A stretch of DNA of 64,000 bases, taken from assembly GCA_961205875.1 (NCBI GenBank), contig OY540821.1, positions 6,820,001-6,884,000 on the forward strand, given 5' to 3'. Under the pieces are notes generated by a model that was not told the origin of the DNA, did not search any database, and was given only the letters and a program-made list of their open reading frames with translations. Of the stretch, positions 39,101-49,182 are shown piece by piece. Every line of letters starts with the position of its first letter. Positions within the stretch are counted from its first letter, which is position 1. The DNA comes from Sialis fuliginosa (lineage: Eukaryota; Arthropoda; Insecta; Megaloptera; Sialidae). Made by a program: the position numbers and the translations under genes.

Positions 39101-41476
39101 ATAGGAGGTGGATGGCAGCTATTGCGCAGTCCACGTATATGTTTGGAGTGTTTGTAGGGGCTGTTACTTTAGGAGGGTTGGCTGATAAGGTCGGGAGAAA
39201 GAAGGTGTTCTGTTGGTCGGCATTGTTGCAGTTGATTTTAGGTATGTATGTTACCTAAGTATTATATATATTTTTCATTTCCATATATAAAAATGAATGT
39301 TCGTTTATATGAGGCTTATAGACTTGGGAATTACTGAACCGATTTCAATGCGGGTTTCGCCAATAGTTAGATAAATTTTCTAAGCATGTTCGTGGCTATT
39401 AATATTTTATAAAAACCTAAGATTAAAAAAATCTTTATCAAGTTGTGTTTTGTTTCCATGATGTTATAGCATACAACTGTCATTTATATAATAATATTAT
39501 TATATATGGTACCTAGCCATGGAATAAAGAATTCTGTAATCCACGATTTCAATATTTTATTAATTTAGGTCACTATGATCACGTTTCTTTCAAATATTTT
39601 GTCGAACAATTGGATGATTTTTGACACGTTAACAATTAAGTATTTTGAAATATACCGAAAGGTAAAATATCGAAATTGATTATGATTGTTGCTAATCTAT
39701 TTATTTATTTTTTGATTTTCATTCAAATTATAAGACGGTATCAAGGTTATTAAACTATACAGATTGTCTCATAACTAAGCATTTGGACGAGGGGAATAAA
39801 TTATCCCATACATTTACCAATCTATCTCTCACACATAACCGAAGTAAAATGACTTTTACGCATGTGCTATTCATCCATATTTATCTTATACATGTGTGTA
39901 TTATTGTTTATATGCACTCTCTCCTTAGCGTTTCATCTTTAAATTCTGTCGAGGTCATTTCAATCACTAGTCTCGCTAAAGAAGTTTCACTTCAAAACTA
40001 ACTTTAACAAAGCCTTTAAAAGTCATCCCAAGGTCAAGTAAATATTACCATCTAATAGAGTTTCTTATGTCGGGTCTTATAAAGAAATTGCTCTTGTGCA
40101 GAAGTAAAAAGCTAAGGAGGTGTCAAATCTTTGTAAATTTATAAATGTTTAATATTGTAAATGGTGTACACTGTACACTTATAACATTGCTTTTAGATCG
40201 CTGATTTCTACTTAACACGCATGCAGCAAGGTCATTCATGTATAACATACTAACATACTTTTGATTACTACTGTCGATGGACTGTCATTTATACTTAATA
40301 AAAGATTTGATCTTTTTCCTTCACTCTATATATTTATTTTGATTAATTTTAGGAGTCTTAGTCGCATTTATACCAGAATACTTTACATTCCTTGTTGTTC
40401 GATTTTTCTACGGAGTTTTTGGATCAGCTGGGAGCTACATCACTGGATTTGTACTCACCATGGAAATAGTAGGTCCTTCTAAAAGAACCATTTGCGGAGT
40501 CATGTTCCAGGTCGCTTTCGCAGTCGGTATCATGCTAGACGCGATGTGGGCTACCTTCATTACCGATCGAACAATACTACAAGCAGTTTACGGTCTACAT
40601 GGTCTCCTACTAGTCGCCCATTGGTGGATAATGGACGAATCACCACGTTGGCTTTGGTCTCAGGGAAGAATCAAAGAATCAGTCGATATCATTGCAAAAG
40701 GGGTCGAAATGAACGGTCGGGGAATTCCTGTAGATAAAGAGCATTTCATTTCAAGTGGTAATTCGACCAAGATCAAAAAAGAAGATGAAGTTAAGGTGAA
40801 TGCAAGTGATTTATTCAAAACACCGAACTTGAGGAAAAAGACTTTAAATGTTGGGCTGTGCTGGTTTGCAAATTCTATTGTTTATTACGGACTTTCTTTG
40901 AGTACAGGAAAGTTGCAAGGGAATCCGTTCTTACTTATGTTCCTAATGGCTTTGGTTGAGATGCCAAGCTATGTGATAACTGTTTTGCTTTTGGATAAAC
41001 TTGGAAGGAGATCTTTAATCAGTACAATGATGCTAGCAGGTGGCATTTGCTGTATTACTGGTGCCCATATGGTCCAAGGAGCGATTGCTACAACCGGTGT
41101 GGTTCTTTTAGGCAAATTCTTTATCGCCGGTTCATTCGCAATCATTTACAACTACTCAGCAGAACTGTTTCCAACTGTATTAAGAAATACAGCTCTCGGA
41201 ATTGGTGCTATGTGCGCTAGATTAGCCGGTACTGTGACTCCGTTGATCACTTTACTGGATTCGTTCGATGCAACTTTACCGGCTGTTATATTTGGAGTAA
41301 TTTCACTGGTGTCTGGTTTCCTGACGTTGTTCCTACCGGAAACGATGGGCCAGCCAATGCCCCAGTCTATTGAAGATGGAGAAAACTTTGGTGATGGAGA
41401 TACGTGTTTTTCTACAGGGTTTAAAAAGAGGGAAAAACAAAATGATGTAGCGTTGGATGGTATAAATAATAAATAG
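24108..41476 (+). CDS. SLC22-family organic cation transporter (Orct-like), 4 exons, 577 aa
   Basis: Exons 24108-24153, 36121-36232, 38790-39241 and 40353-41476 join in phase (1, 2, 1) with GT-AG introns. They give 577 aa, the usual size for SLC22. The start AAAAATGG has good context; exon 1 codes only 15 residues. Membrane segment 1 follows at about 22-45. A large extracellular loop has several N-glycosylation sites (NST, NYT, NWS, NAS, NLT) and cysteines. The major-facilitator signature GGLADKVGRKKVF is at 181-193. GPSKRTICG (244-252), DESPRW (298-303), DKLGRR (418-423), SAELFPTVLRN and LPETMGQPMPQSIED are SLC22 hallmarks. The family moves organic cations, carnitine-like or carcinine-like solutes across the plasma membrane; the substrate cannot be read from sequence. 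Introns are 12.0, 2.6 and 1.1 kb and full of transposons. AATAAA signals follow, for example at 41806. The frame is intact throughout. Confidence 0.95.
24885..25465. mobile_element. 581-bp MITE-like element with TATA target duplication
   Basis: Inverted ends of about 27 bp start TGGGGAAATCCACAGAACGT and end ACGTTCTGTGGATTTGCCCA, each next to GGCCGC/GCGGCC. TATA lies on both sides (24881-24884 and 25466-25469). Minus-strand frames of 95, 69 and 110 codons overlap across it, but none resembles a known transposase. They may be the rubble of a longer gene. It lies in intron 1 of the transporter gene. Confidence 0.7.
25903..26688. mobile_element. 786-bp element with TATAGGGGAAAGT..GGACCAC ends
   Basis: The left end reads TATAGGGGAAAGTATGGTAT then TGGACCAC. 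The complement of the right end reads TATAGGGGAAAGTCGGTTAA then TGGACCAC. The inverted ends therefore span about 35 bp with mismatches. The interior is AT-rich with no protein recognised. It lies in intron 1 of the transporter gene. Confidence 0.65.
26690..28010. other. Intron DNA, mostly featureless
   Basis: Part of transporter intron 1. It holds one Penelope-like motif (annotated at 27255-27335) and a perfect hairpin, AGAAGTGTTTATGAAACACTTCT-like, at about 27325-27350. No other repeat ends, exons or RNA genes are recognised. The 62-codon frame at 26947-27135 has no family features. Confidence 0.5.
27255..27335 (-). mobile_element. Penelope-like remnant with hammerhead-like core
   Basis: The minus strand reads TTCTGAAGAAGATATGATAG and then TCGAAACGTTAAG, followed by TAAGAAAATACGACAACGTG. 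CTGAAGA plus GAAACG in this spacing matches the hammerhead core, though stem II is weak. The TAAGAAAATACGACAACGTG block is shared with 36497-36560 and, degenerate, with 1726-1750. Confidence 0.4.
28018..28093. mobile_element. 76-bp Stowaway-like MITE
   Basis: Starts CTCCCTCTGTTCCGAAATA and ends with the complement of CTCCCTTTGTTCCGAAATA. The 19-bp inverted ends have one mismatch, and a TA lies on each side (28016-28017, 28094-28095). TA target, small size and CTCCCTCYGTTCC ends are the diagnostic features of Stowaway elements, best known from grasses and mobilised by Tc1/mariner transposases. It sits in intron 1 of the transporter gene. Confidence 0.85.
28910..29222 (-). repeat. Dispersed repeat, inverted partner of 10725-11087
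   Basis: Carries the complements of TTTTTTGTAGAGCATT, GGTTGGGTTTGGTCTG and CTCATGAACCACTGAACCGA in order. It lies in intron 1 of the transporter gene. Confidence 0.6.
29840..30163. mobile_element. 324-bp MITE with GCTAGCTAGC in both ends
   Basis: The left end starts CGGTATTAAAAAGGAGTTAG and the complement of the right end starts CGGTATTATAAAGGAGCTAG. Both run on through AATTTGCTAGCTAGCAA to ACTTTCAAATGA, giving inverted ends of about 55 bp. The 68-codon frame inside has no family features. Confidence 0.75.
30270..30600 (-). repeat. Dispersed repeat, inverted partner of 9310-9625
   Basis: Complement of the repeat at 9310-9625, from GATTACAAAATGATAAGTAC to CTGGTGCCACTACCTTACC. It lies in intron 1 of the transporter gene. 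Confidence 0.65.
31140..31640 (+). repeat. Retroelement-like dispersed repeat
   Basis: Contains CCTAATCCGATTAGCACCAA, a CACACAGACACACGCACAG run and a second AGACAGACCGACATACAGAC run 340 bp later. This is the layout of two partial copies of a (GACA)-tailed insect repeat. Part of it (GGCTGTAAGATCGTTTTAAA) recurs weakly near 42655. No protein is recognised; ends are unclear. Confidence 0.4.
32296..33480 (+). mobile_element. Mariner transposon, full length, dead
   Basis: Bounded by imperfect inverted ends (TTTGAAAAGTCTTTGGTCTG on the left; the right complement reads GCTGAAAAGTCTTTGGCCTA) and by TA on both sides (32294-32295, 33481-33482). The length of 1,185 bp fits mariner. It carries the decayed transposase gene annotated next and sits in intron 1 of the transporter gene on the same strand. 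Confidence 0.85.
32436..33456 (+). pseudogene. Mariner transposase, broken (stops, frameshift, mutated catalytic Asp)
   Basis: The remnant starts MEKSEFRVLIKHCF and keeps the helix-turn-helix part (VKYWFAEFHHHR, SGRPNEAVTPEN). A frameshift near 32750 removes part of the linker. The core reads VTMDEKWIYYYTP, then SNRQSAEWLLS, DAHDIIFIDYL, LQDIAPSHKAH and HPPYSPDLTPSNYYLFP. In the D,D34D triad the first two Asp are present (VTMDE and LQD). The third, normally in the PSD motif, is Asn (PSN). At least five in-frame stops are visible. A cut-and-paste transposase by family, it is inactive here. Confidence 0.9.
33930..34130. other. GC-richer island in transporter intron 1, unidentified
   Basis: This 200-bp block is clearly richer in G and C than its surroundings. 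A pair of near-inverted blocks (CTTGATCCCAGTCA and TGACTGGGACACAAG) lies inside. One plus-strand frame reads ADGPIIAGLDELRGLEFRKW before a stop at 34114. No splice sites or family could be supported. Confidence 0.3.
34660..35095 (+). repeat. RTE/SINE-like dispersed repeat, two blocks
   Basis: Block 1 (about 34690-34760) has AAAACTACTGAACTGATTTC. Block 2 (34905-35095) reads AAGTAGCCTATGTCC, CTCTGCCAAATTTCACCAAG, ATCGGTTCAGTGGTTGAG and ends TTCGCATTTATAATATTAGAATGGAT-like. This is a very common 3' module of RTE-type LINEs and derived SINEs in insects. No reverse transcriptase frame is seen. Confidence 0.6.
35690..35772 (+). repeat. Copy of the 80-bp block at 11330-11412
   Basis: Shares TTAACTACCTTTGATGAA, GAGGAAGCACTG and TTGGCAGATGTTTTTAT with 11330-11412 in the same orientation. 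It lies in intron 1, about 350 bp before exon 2 of the transporter gene. Confidence 0.7.
36497..36560 (-). mobile_element. Penelope-like remnant block
   Basis: The minus strand reads GACATAAGAGTCGGAACGTC, then AAGTAAGAAAATACGACAAC. It is the third copy of the block at 1695-1760 and 27255-27335. The hammerhead core is damaged (GGAAC for GAAAC). It abuts the deleted mariner. Confidence 0.4.
36572..37195 (-). mobile_element. Internally deleted mariner keeping both ends of the transposase
   Basis: Inverted ends of about 30 bp (CGAGGGNGGGTTGCTNTTTA, then TATTTCTG) are flanked by TA. The minus strand at 37021-36770 codes an intact N-terminal DNA-binding part (MELTREHFRAIIFYNFRRGL, then SRQECIDELNSLYGDEAPSY, NEFNRGRCS, FREGRPKS) of a mariner transposase. 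After about 84 codons it jumps to a C-terminal piece near 36725-36640 (SEWKKCFENWFKRMQKCIDL, HGEYFEKQ, stop). The catalytic core is missing. It lies in intron 2 of the transporter gene, antisense. Confidence 0.85.
37941..38230. mobile_element. 290-bp MITE with inverted ends of about 50 bp
   Basis: The left side reads TTTGCTTGAGTGCAAAAGCA, then AATTAGCTTCCAGC and AACGCTATCTGCTAGGT. The right side is its near-complement, ending GCACTCAAGCAAA. It is non-coding and lies in transporter intron 2. Confidence 0.8.
38255..38759. mobile_element. 505-bp hAT-type MITE with perfect 8-bp target duplication
   Basis: Ends are TAAAGATGAAACGGATA and the complement of TAGAGATGAAACGGATA. GTATTTAT lies on both sides (38247-38254 and 38760-38767), a perfect 8-bp duplication diagnostic of hAT. 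Subterminal GCCGGATACCGAATA blocks are inverted too. Its right duplication ends 22 bp before exon 3 of the transporter gene. Confidence 0.85.
39290..40352 (+). other. Transporter intron 3, one diverged repeat, otherwise plain
   Basis: At about 39295-39430 there is a diverged repeat with GAGGCTTATAGACTTGGG and TACTGAACCGATTTCAATG, like the retroelement 3' modules elsewhere in the window. The remainder is AT-rich intron with no recognised element and a normal polypyrimidine tract and AG at 40352. Confidence 0.5.
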
Positions 41477-43078
41477 TGAATTTAAATTGAAAAGCAGGGT
41501 ACAAAAAGATTATCGATATTTATTGTCAAATTTAATGGCGAAATAATTATTTTGGTAATTTTTTATTTGATAGATATCTCAATTATTTGTAGTACAAAAC
41601 AATTATAATTTCAGAGAATTTTGTAGATTTTGACATTTTTGGCTTTGTGGTAAAATATTGATTAATTTAGAATTATTGACAAAATTAATATTGATTAGAA
41701 TATAAAGCTTATGCGGTGATCTTGAAGTGATTCTTGGTCTTTGGGTGTAAGTCATATTATTTTGACCAATGTTTCGTCATTCATTACAGTTCTTTAAAAA
41801 TTCCAAATAAAATGTGGACTGAATTAATGACTATTATGACTTATCTTACACCCAGAATTCGAGAATTAATTTAGTTATAATTGGTAGAAAAATTGTAGAA
41901 AATTATTTTTGATAGATTTCATTTTTTATTTAGGCGTAGAAGAATTCAGAGTAAAAATATTTTTCTGAGATACCTAGTTATTAATTTAACAATAATATTT
42001 TCAAAGGGGAGTCACCGGAATATTTTCCAGAGAGGGGCTTTTATTAACATTTAGTCTTGACTGTATTGTAAAAATATTTTCGATGTATAATTAAATTATT
42101 ATTTATATATTAACAATCTGAACAAAATAGTGCCAAATTTCACTTATATTAAGTACTTATAACAAATTTATAAGTTTTAACAATAGAAATATAATTTTTA
42201 ACAGATACATATATACACATTTTAATAAAAATAAAAATCATTTAAATGCATTTATTATTTATTAAGATAATAATAAATATTTTTATATAGGTACCTATAT
42301 AATTATATTTATATGTAAAAATATATTTTTAATATTATTCAACTGCATTTTTATTCAGGTGTACCCTTCTTAATAGCAACCCACAGTAAATAATTACATT
42401 TTTTAGGTTAAGAAATATTTTTAAAGCATTTTTCAGTAAGGGGCCCCAAATTATTTATAATGTCAAAAAAAATATATATTATGGGTGCAGTAGGACTTTG
42501 TTATAAACAATAAATATTTCTGGCTAACTGATGAAAGATATAAAAAAATAATAGAATGTAAAATAAAGATTACAATTTTTACATGAAATATATTTTTCTA
42601 ATACTTACCGTATCAAAAATAATTCGAAAAATTCAAAAATTGACATCGTTCCCGGTTATAAGATCGTTTTTTTAATATTCTACTGAGAGTTAGCCTCTTT
42701 ATACTGAAAGAAGGACTCCATCGATATTTTCTTATGAACCAAAAAATTTAGCTACGCCACTGGTAAGTTGCGATTCGATTACATACATATATTGAAATAA
42801 CTATTCATTCAATCGCATTTCCGTATTATTGTATTATTCATACATTGTTATTTAAAGTGACATACACGTATCATATAAATAGGTTATTAAGTACAGACAT
42901 TATTATAATAATTAGATTTCGTACAATAAAAATTTATATTCATTTTAAAATTTCGCGCCCAATATTTGTGTATAGTACGCATGATCAAGAAGGAAGTTCT
43001 ATTACGTCAAATTCAGGGCGATCGACGTCTAGGAAGACTGTCATAAAATTTTATTATTTAAAATACACATATAACAAA
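41477..43078. other. Intergenic, transporter 3' flank to small gene
   Basis: Contains candidate polyadenylation signals of the transporter (41806-41811) and a 112-bp hairpin-forming element (41742-41853). A weak copy of the GGTTATAAGATCGTTTTTT repeat lies near 42655. Nothing else is recognised. Confidence 0.5.
41742..41853. repeat. Small inverted-repeat element
   Basis: TGGGTGTAAGTCATATTAT on the left pairs with ATTATGACTTATCTTACACC on the right. It lies in or just after the 3' untranslated region of the transporter gene, and one AATAAA signal falls inside it. Confidence 0.55.
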
Positions 43079-43559
43079 ATGCAAGCAGCTCAATCAACGA
43101 TTAGAAATATTGTAAGACGAAAAGGTAAGCTAAATAATACATTTAATACATTAACCATTGAATTTTTTTATTAAATAATATCGACCTTGTTTTGGGGTTA
43201 TTTTACATAACAAGGTAGTAAAATTGGTAATAAAAATAAGATCCTTATCACGTAAAATGCGTTTTTCATATATATGTATCGATTTAAATTGTCATTTAGA
43301 ACATATATAGGTAAACAAATTAAATTTTTTTACATGTAAAGTCTTAAGAAGAAGTTATCATGACGATCTCAAAAAGTTTACGATGAACGATTTACCAGTG
43401 CCACAAGGTTGTTGGGAAGATGTATATAATGCAAAACAGAGGAAGTATAACATGCATTTGGTGGTTGGCGTTTCTACGTTAGTTGCGACATTAGCCTTCT
43501 TAAAATCGGTTGTGTACTTTAACTACAATGTTCCGGAGTTACCACCTAAAGATAATTGA
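43079..43559 (+). CDS. Small single-pass, probably mitochondrial membrane protein (prag01-like), 87 aa
   Basis: Exons 43079-43124 and 43342-43559 join in phase 1 through a 217-bp GT-AG intron to give 87 aa. Residues 1-22 are basic and lack acidic residues (IRNIVRRKVLRRSY), fitting a mitochondrial import signal. Residues 31-52 read NDLPVPQGCWEDVYNAKQRK then YN, and 54-70 form a membrane helix (HLVVGVSTLVATLAFLK). The tail is YFNYNVPELPPKDN. The layout (short presequence, PVPxGxW motif, YNxKQxKYN, one helix) recalls the deltamethrin-resistance protein prag01 family of insects, probably a small inner-membrane subunit. I am sure of the gene and only moderately sure of the family. AATAAA signals follow at 43604 and 43653. 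Confidence 0.8.
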
Positions 43560-44862
43560 TTACTAAGTAATCTAGAACTGTTTGCAAAACAAAATGTAAC
43601 AATTAATAAAATGTTATTGTAGTAATATTTAATGTGTATATTATGCTAATTGAATAAATGATTAAATTAAGTACTGTATTAATGAAATTGTAATGTAATC
43701 CTATTAGAAATAAATCAATTTACTAACAAATTGTAATTTTTAAGATTAGTATATGGAACCTATAGGCTTAAATTTGAGTTTTTAAATAGTTATATAGATA
43801 CATTTTGGTTCAAATAGTGTAAATTATAGTTAAAATTATTTTTTATAAAATATAGGACTATTTATTTATTTATTTACAATATAATATTTCTACTTTTCTT
43901 TATCAGTTAACTGATAAAAAATACTCAATCAATCGTGAAAGATATCTTCACAAAAGGTTAATATTCAATGCTATGTATGGTGAAAAATGAAGTAAAGAAA
44001 TAAATTAAAAACCATTTAATTTCAGCTTCAAAATGTTTTAAAAAAATTTGATTTACATTTTTTTTCAGAGAGGTATTTAACATTTAAGCAGAATTGTCAT
44101 TTTGACTTGTAAGCTTGTAAAGGGTTAACAAATCATTGAATGACATTTGTTCAGAAATGTGTGGAGAGCTTGAAATTTTCTCTTTAAATTGCATTTATTG
44201 ATTTTTTGTATACATTTTTCTACTTGCAATAAATGCAAAGGGTTTTTACTTTGTGAATCGAATTAAAAAATCAATAAATGCAATTTTAATGAAAAAAGTT
44301 CAAACTTTCCACACATTTCTCAAAAAAATGTTATACGATGATTTATTAACCCTTTGCAAGCACACAAAGTAAAATAAACAATTTTGACTTAATGTTAAAT
44401 AACTTCATAAAAAAAATTTGTAAATCAAATTTAAAAACAGCAATTTGAAGCTAAATTTCTACGCTTTCAAGTAACATCAACAGATCTTGCCTGAAAAAAT
44501 TATTTAACCTCATGCACCTTTTTCAAAATTTGCAAAAAAATATGCAATTTTTTTTCTGTGTTGACTCTATAACATCGCTAAAAATAAATTAAATTTCAAT
44601 CTGTAAAAAGCATTGAAAAGTAGAGATTTCAAGCTTTAAAATGTATTTTTATTTATTACTGTACCTCAATTTTTATCACAATTACAGACTTTTGAATATC
44701 ACCTTTTTTCTATGAATATTTTGAACCCTTAATAAATTTGACGAGTGTATAATATTAATAATTCTTTATTTAATTATTTGTTATAATATTTAACAAAGCA
44801 TATAATAATATGTATTTATATATATAAAATAATTATTAAAGATTAATAACAGAATAAACATA
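43560..44862. other. Convergent intergenic region
   Basis: Lies between the plus-strand small gene and the minus-strand Sec3 3' end. It holds polyadenylation signals for both (43604, 43653 plus; complement at 44765-44770 minus) and the foldback repeat at 44019-44460. No gene. Confidence 0.6.
44019..44460. repeat. Foldback repeat, two arms of about 200 bp
   Basis: The left arm (from TTTCAGCTTCAAAATG) and the complement of the right arm (TTTAGCTTCAAATTGCTG) stay alignable through TTGATTTACA, TATTTAACATT, GGGTTAA and GAAATGTGTGGA. They meet at GCATTTATTGATTTTTT and its complement near 44195-44285. The whole segment could form one long hairpin RNA. There are no target duplications or coding capacity. 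Confidence 0.75.
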
Positions 44863-47800
44863 TTAATGTGATCTTGCAATTTCCGAAAAGAATTCTAAAA
44901 TCTCTTCTATCGTAAAATCAAGTGCAATCATTGACCCCGGATAGCAATGTTGTATTAACTCTTCTAAATTCTTATACTGCGTTATAAATTCTTCTTGCAT
45001 TGCTCTCCATACAACCTAAACAAATATAATTGATTAAACCGCAAATCTAAATATAATATATATTTACTTGTAATAAATTCTCTTCTTCGCTGAGATGTTT
45101 TTCAACTTTCTTGTACAGATTTTCAAGCCCTTTTTTAACTTCCCTTGATGGATACTGTTGAATAACTTTACGTAGTTCTTGCTTCGAGAACGCAAGTTGG
45201 TATCCTATTTCCGATTCTTTAACACCTTGAGAAACTTTAGTCTGAACTCCTTCAAAGAACAGCTGTAAAATAATATTTAAATGTATAAAAACAATACAAA
45301 ACAGACCTGCTTTACTTACATTTAATTTTTCTAACGGACGTCCAAAGTATCTTGTAACATACGCCCTCAAAGCTTCACTGTACTTTTGTTTTGCTTCTTT
45401 TCTCAAACCATCCAAAACGGGTATTTTTAATTGAGATAGAAGGGCATATAAATGATGAAAGTTTTCTGAAAAATTATTAATTATTGTACACGAACTGACA
45501 CAAGTAAAAATCATTCAACAGTGGAAAGTTGAAACCAAATAATTTTTCTAAAAATTCATTGTAATGCATCTAATTTAAGATACAAAAATATAGGATGTTC
45601 CATTTAAAATAATTAACTTAATAAGTTTGCAGTTTTTTAACGGACAGCCTGTATAAAATAATTAAATTCTGTATAGACTAGGTAGTGCATAGTTTAAGCT
45701 ACTGCCACACCAAAACACAAGAATAAATTTCCAAAATTAAGCCTAAAATGATTTTTCAAAATGCAATGTCTAAAAAGTCAATATTTTAAAAAAGTGTTTA
45801 TTTTCTAACCCCTCTACAACTATGACTAATTTTAGTAAATATAAGAAAAATTAATACAACTGCTGAAAAAAAAAACTGAAAGAAATATCAAATCCAATTA
45901 ATTTTAGTAGATATAAGATAAATGAAAAAATTGCTGAAAAAATATTGTTTTTTTCTCCTACTGTAAAATTTGATATGTCGCTTATTTAGTTTCAGCTTTC
46001 TACCATTGATATTATGTACGTATTCTAAACTTACCCATTTTAACGACTTCTGCAGGTGTTTTATTATGTTCTGAAGCATGTATCTGAATCATTTCGAATA
46101 TTTTTGACACCAGCTGGATATACCATTTATCGATGTCAGGCCTTCGATCAGCTTTGAAGATACTCTCAGATGTTTTAGCAAACTCTTCAAAGTTTTGAAC
46201 ATATGGTAATATACCGCACTTTGTCTTTCTGTTGACTTTTGTATTTTCAATCGAAAGTTTTTGCGATTTCATGAAATCGTCAAAGTTGCGTTTAACTTGA
46301 ACTAACACCGAACCAAAAGTCATGCTCAGAAATGAACCTGTATCTTGAGCAGACATCACGTGCTGGCTTAATCTTACAAAAACGTTCATGCAATAGCTAA
46401 AAATACAAACAAGTATGACTGTTATTAATTATTTTGTGAGGCATGATTAAATTAGAAGACAAAGGTATATTTTTAAAATACAATTTCATTTAACAAAATA
46501 CAAATATGAGATTAATATATGTGGGTGTATTTCCTTTATTTTGTAATATGTTTTATCAAAAAAATTTGTGTACGTTTGTAAAGACTTATATAACAAGTAC
46601 ATGTGGTTGGTTTTCTATTAAAACTTTGTCGATATTAAAAAAAATTCTGAAATTGTTTTTTTTTGGGATGTCAATGATATACTTACAAGCTGTCTAGTTT
46701 CTCGTAATGACTAATAAAATCAATCAATTCTGATTCTAATCGGACAAACAATTCACTCATCATATGTCTAACATCTTCATTTATTTGTTTGTTGATACGT
46801 TTCTGTGGAATCACTATAGAGGTCACCACTGAATCAGTTTCATTCCTTGAGGCTATCGGTTCGTATAATGTTGTTTCAGTATTCTAGAGAATATAAAAAA
46901 GGAATAAAAATTAGCAAATAGAGGAAAGGTAATGTTTATAATAATCATATATTACTTTAGTTGTAGGGCTAGGGACATCTAACTGGAAGAACAAGACGCA
47001 AAACTGCTGTTCTTTCAAACAAACAGGCTCCAACTCGGCTAACGCTTTCTCTAGAATAGCATCGCACCTCTGCCTTTCTGCTGGGTCGATTTCAGTACTT
47101 TGCGGAGGCCATTGGTCCCTCTCTACACCTAAAAGGGGCCCTTCGAAAACAGGTTTATTTCCTGTTGGTAAACGTAATCTTGCAACTGAAGTGGACAATG
47201 TAGAAATATCCTCTCTCGATGATGATTTAAATCTTTTAACATCAAGTACACGTTGCTTTGCTTCTTCGAAGAATTTTTTTATATCACGTTCGTAAAGTTT
47301 TCCGAGAGATGTTTCGTAGACTTTACGGAGGGCAGTGTATGCTTTATTGTCCATTACTTTCATCCAGTGCATTAGTTCCATGTAGGGCATCAGTTCTTTG
47401 TGCACAGACATGCGTTGGGGTAGAGTTAATTCGTTTGAATGGAAGTTGGTCGTTTCTCTCATATCGTTGCCTAAATGTATAAACAAATTGTTCAAATGTC
47501 TTGATATCGTTTTGGAGAATTTAGCGTGCCATCGTTCGAACCGTTTTCTTTGCTCTCTAACTGCGGCTAACTTTAATAATGGTGGTTGAAGGGAACAATT
47601 CATAGCGGATCGTAAAGCTTTCCCGGCTGCAATAGCAGCATTTAAGCCTTTCTGACTTGTTAGCTCTGGATCTTCTAGAGCAGTTTGATAGTGCATTGGG
47701 ATATCAAGCTGCGACTGAAATCGTAAAATAAAATATACCTACTATAATTTATATGATTAAAATGTAACTTACGATTAAATTTTCCAAAGAAACTAAAAGC

Positions 47801-48669
47801 TTTTTATTGTTTTCATGTGCTATCGCTATCAGTGAGTTTTTATTTTCAACAGACTGCATTGTCTCTCTAACTAGGCATAATACTTCATCGTAAGCTTCTA
47901 AACGAGTTTCTATGATACTTGCTTCTTTTTCAGCTTCTTCTATTTGTTTCATCAATGCTTCGACCTGTAAATTTGTTTATTATCAAAAATATGAACAATT
48001 TGGCATTGTATTAATTACCTTTTGTTCAGACGCTAGAATAATCTGTACATTCTGTCCATCAAGTACAGACAAATCCTTTGATAACATTTCCATAAATCTT
48101 CCTGCATCGCTGATTGCAAATTCACAGTTTGCAATAAGTTTACTCAATTCGGCTTGTTCTTTTTCAGTAATCGCTTGAAACTCTTCATTTGCTTCTATAT
48201 TTTCAATATTAATGTCTGTAGGTGTTTCGATTATACTTTCTGGAGATAAAGTTTCACTTATCCAATTTTCAGGAACATTTTTAAATATCGGTTTCTGTTT
48301 GGGTAAATGTCGACAGCATTGTTTCCATAAGATGATAAAAAAGTTTTGACGTTCTTGCGGACTCGAAGCTAGCCATTTGTATACTTTGTCAAAATGTAAG
48401 TCAAACTCATGTGTATCGCTGCTAGGTTTTATACCATCTGCTACTTTTAAGTTCGACAGGAGCCATGACCGTTTCTTTTTATATAAACCTTTATCGGTGG
48501 TTTTTACTTGCCATATTGAAACAGTAAGTGGTGATTCTGTTGTGGTGACTATACATAAAAATGAAGTTTTCTTCTTTTTTACTAACTTACTTACATGACA
48601 AACTGATAAAAGTCTTTCATTAGACGGTTGAAATACATCTTTTTGCAAAGAATGACGAATTGCAGCCAT
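44863..48669 (-). CDS. Sec3: Exocyst complex component Sec3/EXOC1, complete, 8 coding exons, 884 aa
   Basis: Exons (minus): 48669-48019, 47964-47773, 47714-46956, 46883-46687, 46396-46035, 45465-45320, 45262-45068, 45015-44863. All junctions are GT-AG and in phase, giving 884 aa (human EXOC1 about 894). The start [20 protein letters not shown] matches the family start. Residues about 1-130 are the PH-like phosphoinositide-binding domain ([16 protein letters not shown]). A coiled coil follows (about 175-290), then the long Sec3 C-terminal helical domain ending [13 protein letters not shown] and [13 protein letters not shown], nearly invariant in animals. Sec3 helps mark sites on the plasma membrane where the octameric exocyst tethers secretory vesicles. 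Introns are short (46-360 bp), unlike neighbouring genes. A polyadenylation signal lies about 95 bp past the stop. An 11-kb foldback element begins 172 bp upstream of the ATG. Confidence 0.97.
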
Positions 48670-49182
48670 TTTTTATGTGTATTCTCAACTATACATAATA
48701 GTTAATATATTTTTTATGTTAGATTTAATATAATAAATAATATAGTATAATATTTCGTTTATTTTATAAATGCATTTTACTTTAAGATAAGGTTAAGGTA
48801 TTTTGACATTGACATATTTTTTTTGATTTTTTTGACTGTCATTAGGGTGCTTTTTCATGAACGCTAGACGCTAGCGTCGAATACTGTCACGTGACCTATT
48901 TTGATGCTGGCTGTCAAAATCCTGTTTGACGTTTAAGTGTAAAGCAAACAATATTCATTCATTTATTAAAAATTGATTTCATTTGAGTAATTTTGAGCAC
49001 AGTAAGAGATATAGACATGATGTCTAGTGTGTACAAGTATCAGGCGTAGATTACTCAATGTCAACAAACTATTGATACCAGATACACTCAAAAGAAAGAG
49101 AACATTGCGAAAAAGATTTCTGGCGGCTCTTGAAACCAGTAAAATATTGAATCAGAAGAAGAGACCTTATTAAAAAGAATTT

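Noticed and set aside
47258-47589. Plus-strand frames inside Sec3 exons
   Set aside because: Shadows of the minus-strand coding sequence, which has clear homology.
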